Assembly (NCBI GenBank): GCA_030704615.1
Contig: CM060733.1
Location: 53,940,001-54,004,000 of the forward strand
Reading direction: 5' to 3'
Length of the DNA stretch: 64,000 nucleotides
DNA from: Takakia lepidozioides
Taxonomy: Eukaryota > Streptophyta > Takakiopsida > Takakiales > Takakiaceae
The notes under the pieces were generated by a model. That model saw only the letters and a program-made list of their open reading frames with translations. It made no database searches and was not told the origin of the DNA. Position numbers and translations under genes: made by a program. This document shows, piece by piece, positions 58,619-64,000 of the stretch (the first letter of the stretch is position 1; each line of letters opens with the position of its first letter).

Positions 58619-61600
58619 ATGGCGACCGCCACCATGGCCGCCTCTAAGATAGCTATCACGTCACGCCTCTCTCTTGCGCAGCCTTCTAAGGCAGAGGCCA
58701 GGAGCTCCGTGGCCGTCAGAAGAGCTGTCGCTCTTTCTTTTGGCCAGGTTTGTTGCCTATTTCTTATCTTCTTCTGTTTTCCGAGCTACATTGTCTTTTC
58801 TTTTCCCTTTTCCCTCGATTATTACTTTCTCTGTGTCTTATTACTCGCTTTTGGCTTCTTCGGTCTCTTTCCTCTGCAATCTTGAATGTCCATTTGTGTA
58901 CGAGGGGCTTATTGTACCACTTTTTGTTAGTGAAATACCAATGTGAATCCCTCGTTCTGTCTGTAATTTCCATTCATATTCGTGAGGCTGCAGAAGAGAA
59001 AACGCCAGGTGAACTTCTCACAAGGATTTCTCACCTCAACGCATACTCCGCAGTCTTAAATCGATAGACAAGAAGATGCTCTCTCTATGGAACGCCTTAT
59101 TTGCAATCTTGAATGTCCATTTGTGTACGAGGGGCTTATTGTACCACTTTTTGTTAGTGAAATACCAATGTGAATCCCTCGTTCTGTCTGTAATTTCCAT
59201 TCATATTCGTGAGGCTGCAGAAGAGAAAACGCCAGGTGAACTTCTCACAAGGATTTCTCACCTCAACGCATACTCCGCAGTCTTAAATCGATAGACAAGA
59301 AGATGCTCTCTCTATGGAACGCCTTATTTGCAATCTTGAATGTCCATTTGTGTACGAGGGGCTTATTGTACCACTTTTTGTTAGTGAAATACCAATGTGA
59401 ATCCCTCGTTCTGTCTGTAATTTCCATTCATATTCGTGAGGCTGCAGAAGAGAAAACGCCAGGTGAACTTCTCACAAGGATTTCTCACCTCAACGCATAC
59501 CCCGCAGTCTTAAATCGATAGACAAGAAGATGCTCTCTCTATGGAACGCCATATTTGCAATCTTGAATGTCCATTTGTGTACGAGGGGCTTATTGTACCA
59601 CTTTTTGTTAGTGAAATACCAATGTGAATCCCTCGTTCTGTCTGTAATTTCCATTCATATTCGTGAGGCTGCAGAAGAGAAAACGCCAGGTGAACTTCTC
59701 ACAAGGATTTCTCACCTCAACGCATACTCCGCAGTCTTAAATCGATAGACAAGAAGATGCTCTCTCTATGGAACGCCATATTTGTAAAGTACTTTAATGT
59801 TTCTCTTTGTTGGCTCTAGTTATCTGCATGGTCGGATCTCTGGAGTTGAAAAAGCTTACTTGTATCCGTTCAGTTTTCTTGTTAGCTGTGCTCATCCACC
59901 TTGTTCTTCTTTCTCGTCTTGCACCAGTGTGACCAGTTTTCTTATGCAGTGCCTGGCTCTGTTATAGCTATATGTATTCAAATAGTCGTGTTCAATCTGA
60001 CCTTAAACTCTCTTTATGGAAGCATCAATAATTGAAGGGGGAGATCCTCTTTTAATTGAGTGTGCAGAAGTTCCAGAGTTTGGCAAACAATTATCAAGCA
60101 TTTTCTCACACATTCTCATGGAAGTTTCTGCGGCTTTTCTCCATACCTTGTACTCCTCCCCAGGCTGGAAGGCACATATTTTGAAATTATCCACGAGTCC
60201 ATGCATGAAAGGCAGAGATATGGTGAATTATAATGCAGGGATACTGTGGGACATGCAGGGACGAATGGAGACGGTGCCAGGCTTCTTCAGCCACAATGAG
60301 CTTCGGAGTGCCCTCACCTTGGCAAGAGGCACACAGAGACAGGTATTGAATCTTCACAGACTGAATCTATCTGAACACTCACAGATCTCTTACCTACAAG
60401 ATACTCACAGAGCTTGCACTCTAGCAATTTTTTTCTTTGAGGTGTCGTTGAATAGAGGAGTAAGTATTATGTGGTTGTCATGTGTATGTGTTTTTCTTTG
60501 TCCAAGTAACTATAGGTTTGTGATTCTGTTATTGTGTACAACCACAACAGCCTATGCAAGGCCGGCACATTCGTGATGGCCACAGTAAATCCTTGTCTGC
60601 AACTGCCTTTCCTCTTTGAGCTAACAAATTAGATCCATGCAGTCTATTAGTGAGCAGATGGGATTGAAGTGAAGAGGGCAAGGATCATCAGTACACAATA
60701 AAAATAAAAGAACTTCATTTTGTAACCGCTGTCCCTTTGTAAGGGTTCTACCTTCTACTTGCCAGGATTGCCAAGTTTGATCCTTTTATTTAACTGCTTT
60801 TCTTCTTTGAGCTAATTATGAGATTCATGAAAGATAGATAGCAGTACTGTGAGGAAGAATAAGATGATCACCTCACTGCGCACTATGTGTGTCCAGAACC
60901 TGAGTGTGAGTCCAACTTCATGATGTTCCCCCAAGTTGCTTGTTTTTCCAACCTAATGGTCCTCTCCCTAGTAATGTCAGTATGAGAGGATGATTTCAAA
61001 GAGCCTGAATTGTCATTTTGTTCACAGGATCCACTTCCAGGGTGTGGAAGGATAGGTAAGTCTGACATCTCATATACCACTACGGGTTACTCTCTGATGT
61101 AATTAGTTAAGAGATTGTCAAAATAAGGTTTATTTCACCGGGAATTTGTCTGTTTGAAACTCCAACATTGCAGATGCATTCACTTCCATATGTTCATGTG
61201 AAGATTGATGCATAATTTTACCCTCGCAGTTTTTGAAAACCGTCTGAGATCAGAAAGTACCTACGAATATGAAGAGACTGGATCCATTGAACAAGTGTAG
61301 GTTCTGCCAAGCTACTGTCTCTTCATATATCTCTAGGACCTGAGTGCACTGAAGCCACCTGTAGACTGGGACCTGTGGTTTGTCAGATGTATACAGTCCA
61401 TGTTTTTGTATGTGCTCCTCTAATTTAGATGAAGAAACTAATGACATAAGATTTTTAGAAAGAAGATAGCTGATACCATAAAGGGACACCATCATGCACT
61501 TCAATTCATGAGTGTTTTGAGGTGGGAAGACGTTCTGTATTTGCTAGAAATTATCCTGTTCAGTTGTGGGGATGATCTACATATATGCCTCTACATTTGG

Positions 61601-64000
61601 GGCTTCTGGTGGTAATGCAAGAGTAAGGGATGGAAGGGTTGCAGTAGTTCACTGCTTTGTCAATGGGAATGGACATACATAGGCTTTTTGCTGTAGCGGC
61701 AATGGTAATTAACAACCATGTGAAATTTTTGCATCATTGCAGGTAGGTACCGTGCAGGTTAATGCTTCTGCACAGAAGGCTGAGTACATCTGGATGGACG
61801 GCCAAGAAGGGCAGAAAGGTATCCGCTTCAACGAGATGCGCTCAAAAACCAAAGTCATCTCAAAACCTATCCCTGCTGGGTCACTCGACTTTCCTGAGTG
61901 GTCCTTTGATGGCTCCAGGTACCTCAACTTCTTGTTGCTGTGAAATGGTCTCTCTACTGTGCGTGATGGTAATGCCTGGCTGCTAGATGGTCTTAGATGA
62001 CACTGGTAGAGGACACAGATAGAGATAAATGCACTCATGAGCTACATTCTCCTAACTAGAGCAGATGCTGTATTTTATACAGACCTAGGGATCTTCCATT
62101 GCATGACAATTTGGTTGGATCTGCCTTGCCTACTTCGTAGTGGATGTTGTAACTGAGCATCACCTTTACCCTCCTGCATACTCCCTCACATAGAGTGGCA
62201 GTATTGAAAGCTGTCATACTGGTACTAAAGCAGCATGATATTGGAAGTGCATGTATAATACTACATTTGTGAAGCTTGCTGATCAAGGATAGAGAATGAT
62301 GGCAATCAAACACCAGGAAAAGGGGAGTGCAGAAAAAAAAATTCCTGGATTGCCAGCATTAATCAACTTCTATGCTACTTTTATACCTGTTGGCTCCCTG
62401 GCTATGAACATTTGGCAGTTTTTATTTTCAAATTGGCCAACTTAAGCTCTTAAGCAAGATCTTTAACTGCAAAAAAAGACTTTCCTGGGCTGTACGATGA
62501 GACAGGTATACTGGTATAGCAATAGGCAAAGTGAAGCATGAAGAATTATGTGTCCACTGACACAGATTGAGATATGGGTACACAGATTGACTGACTGAAA
62601 GCCCAGTGGTCTAGTGGATTTAGAGTGTATTTGAGTGTTTGAATCTTTGCAAGTCAGCCCTGTGAGAAGGTCCGTTCGCTGAGGTCCTGGGAGTGTCATG
62701 CATTTGCAGGTTAGAACAGGCAGAGCATAGAGGTGAAGGGAGTCATAAGTAACTGTGAATGTCTGTTCCAAACAGAGGACTGAAGTTGTAATTTTGATGA
62801 GTTGGCACAGCACAGGACAGGCAGAAGGAAAGTTTTCGGACTGTATTCTGAAGCCCGTATTCTCATGTCCCGACCCAATCCGCGGAGACCCCCATGTATT
62901 TGTCCTCTGCGAGGTCTTGGAACCTGATAGCAAACCGCATGCAACCAACACCCGCCGCCTAATTGCTGACATTCTGACACAGGATGTCCTAGATGAGGAC
63001 CCCTGGTTTGGTTTTGAACAGGAATACACTATGTTCAACAAGGCTGGCAAGGTCTATGGGTGGCCTGAGAGTGGTTTCCCACATCCCCAAGGACCCTTCT
63101 ATTGTGGTGTGGGTTTGGAAGCTGTCTATGGCCGGCCACTTGTGGAGGCTCATCTGGATGCATGCATCAAGGTACTTTTGCTAAGGTTAAAATTCACTAT
63201 TGCATTTCCTGTGAGATGCTAACTCAGGGGACCATCATGACAAGGAGAGGTTAAGTGAGTTTAGTTCTGAAAGTTCGGTCATATTGTTGACCACTAGAAG
63301 CATGCCCTGTCTGTTGACGTTTTGCTGGTAAGTATGCAAACGGCCAAGATCTAAAGTCTGTGAGGGTGGAAAAATCCCCTTACAATATATCTCTCAACCT
63401 CAGACACTTTAAAAAACTGGAGGTAACATCAAATCCTGAAAAAGTGTCACTGCCCTTTCGTCTTCAAAGCCAGCTGGGCCATTTCATCCATTATATGCAT
63501 GTTTTGCACTCATTGTTTTGCATGGGTTCTTACGTCAATTTTCTTGGATGTATAGGCTGGGTTGAAAATCAGTGGCATCAATGCTGAGGTTATGCCAGGG
63601 CAATGGGAGTTCCAAATTGGGCCAGCAGGGCCACTTGAAGTGGGTGATCATGTGATGATTGCCCGCTGGCTGCTTCACCGTCTTGGTGAAGACTTCGGAA
63701 TCACTAGCACCTTTGAGCCAAAGCCCATGGATGGTGATTGGAATGGTGCAGGGGCGCATACAAACTACTCCACCAAGTCAATGAGGTTGGATGGTGGTAT
63801 GAAGGCCATCGAGGCTGCAATTGAGAAGCTCTCAAAGAAGCACAGTGAGCACATTGCTCAGTACGGCCTCGGCAATGAACGGCGCCTCACAGGTAAAGAC
63901 TGTACTTTCTAGTATGAAAAACATCGCAAAGAGTTTGTGTAATATGATGATTTGAGCCCACTTTTTCCAGGTAGTATTTGATCTTGGAGTTTTTGTTGGA
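58619..64000 (+). CDS. Glutamine synthetase GSII, bacterial-type (GSIIB), plastid-targeted; 3' end outside window
   Basis: Exons: 58619-58747, 61743-61918, 62811-63171, 63556-63892, then beyond the window. It makes glutamine from glutamate, ammonium and ATP. Exon 1 (43 residues, rich in Ala, Ser, Arg; no acidic residue until Glu26) looks like a chloroplast transit peptide. Next come [79 protein letters not shown] and [20 protein letters not shown], which carry the metal-binding Glu residues and the ATP-binding signature. [14 protein letters not shown] and CEVL are typical of bacterial GlnII rather than of the usual plant cytosolic or plastid GS (GSIIE). The Ser of DGSST is split by intron 2 (TCCAG|GTACCT to GCACAG|CACAGG), which confirms the join. 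C-terminal exons are missing only because the window ends. Confidence 0.92.
58876..59783 (+). repeat. 227-bp tandem repeat, four copies, in GSIIB intron 1
   Basis: Copies begin GCAATCTTGAATGTCCATTT at 58,876, 59,103, 59,330 and 59,557. They are almost identical (a C/T change in copy 3, CCTTAT versus CCATAT near unit ends). Each unit contains an open stretch of 72 codons (shared [11 protein letters not shown]), but the period is not a multiple of 3, so it cannot encode a repeat protein. The pattern CTGCAG|AAGAGAAAACGCCAG|GTGAAC could act as a 15-nt micro-exon in every unit. Confidence 0.95.
60016..60342 (+). other. Unidentified coding-like segment inside GSIIB intron 1
   Basis: An open frame from ATG 60,016 reads [20 protein letters not shown], then [34 protein letters not shown] and [20 protein letters not shown], then meets a good donor (ACAG|GTATTG). 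Composition is protein-like. I do not recognise a family. It may be a captured exon, part of a nested gene, or an alternative exon. Confidence 0.35.
62593..62720 (+). repeat. Possible tRNA-derived SINE piece in GSIIB intron 2
   Basis: AAGCCCAGTGGTCTAGTGG resembles a box A and GTGTTTGAATCTTTGC a degraded box B; it shares GCCCAGTGGT with the piece at 43,918. Confidence 0.3.

Noticed and set aside
59076-59748. Three 72-codon open frames in tandem (+)
   Set aside because: Same frame content in each 227-bp repeat; the period is not divisible by 3 and it lies in an intron.
1-64000. CRISPR arrays, operons, ribosome binding sites, bacterial origins
   Set aside because: The window is plant nuclear DNA; repeats found are tandem, inverted or SINE-like without spacer structure.

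Overview
This window is nuclear DNA from a land plant. It has spliced genes with GT-AG introns and a few GC-AG introns. Proteins are plant-type: a DYW-class PPR editing factor, a GH17/X8 cell-wall glucanase and a plastid-targeted glutamine synthetase. Between the genes lie many decayed retroelements, SINE-like repeats and microsatellites. Three things point to a seed-free plant (fern, lycophyte or bryophyte) rather than an angiosperm: a bacterial-type GSII glutamine synthetase, an H1-like protein with a protamine-like arginine-rich tail (useful in plants with swimming sperm), and PPR proteins with near-identical internal repeats. The lineage is an inference; no species is claimed.

Layout. 1-3,600: broken Ty3/gypsy element with integrase and chromodomain, LTR-like sequence and a hAT-like fragment. 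4,500-11,200: gene graveyard on the minus strand (two PPR fragments, an MMTAG2-like pseudogene, a receptor-kinase fragment), a foldback element and tandem duplications. 11,521-12,005: repeats packed with TGACGTGG motifs. 12,391-22,996: NAT10-type RNA cytidine acetyltransferase (+), about 25 recognisable exons but no exon for the helicase P-loop. 24,638-24,710: tRNA-Ala-like pseudogene. 25,528-27,789: GPI-anchored beta-1,3-glucanase (+). 29,260-33,710: SINEs, a retrotransposon endonuclease-like fragment and a dense repeat block.

34,167-39,133 (-): the most unusual gene. Three copies of an OSB-like PDF module, each split over two exons, run in frame into a PPR-DYW protein. It is divergent from POP4/RPP29 (RNase P/MRP subunit, +, 39,287-43,318), with 153 bp between start codons. 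44,512-45,216: H1-like protein with an Arg-rich tail (+). 46,309-53,745 (-): CNOT10 (CCR4-NOT subunit) in six exons, with a 5'-truncated LINE in intron 4 flanked by a perfect 14-bp target-site duplication beside a (TC)n tract. Related LINE 3' ends sit next to (TC)n tracts in POP4 intron 6. 56,160-56,900: cluster of three SINE copies. 58,619 to the window end: plastid-type GSIIB glutamine synthetase (+), running off the window; its first intron carries four copies of a 227-bp tandem repeat.

The intact genes are mostly unrelated housekeeping functions (rRNA/tRNA acetylation, tRNA 5' processing, mRNA deadenylation, organelle RNA/DNA maintenance, nitrogen assimilation, wall remodelling). Exon boundaries below were worked out by eye from splice signals, reading frame and family conservation.
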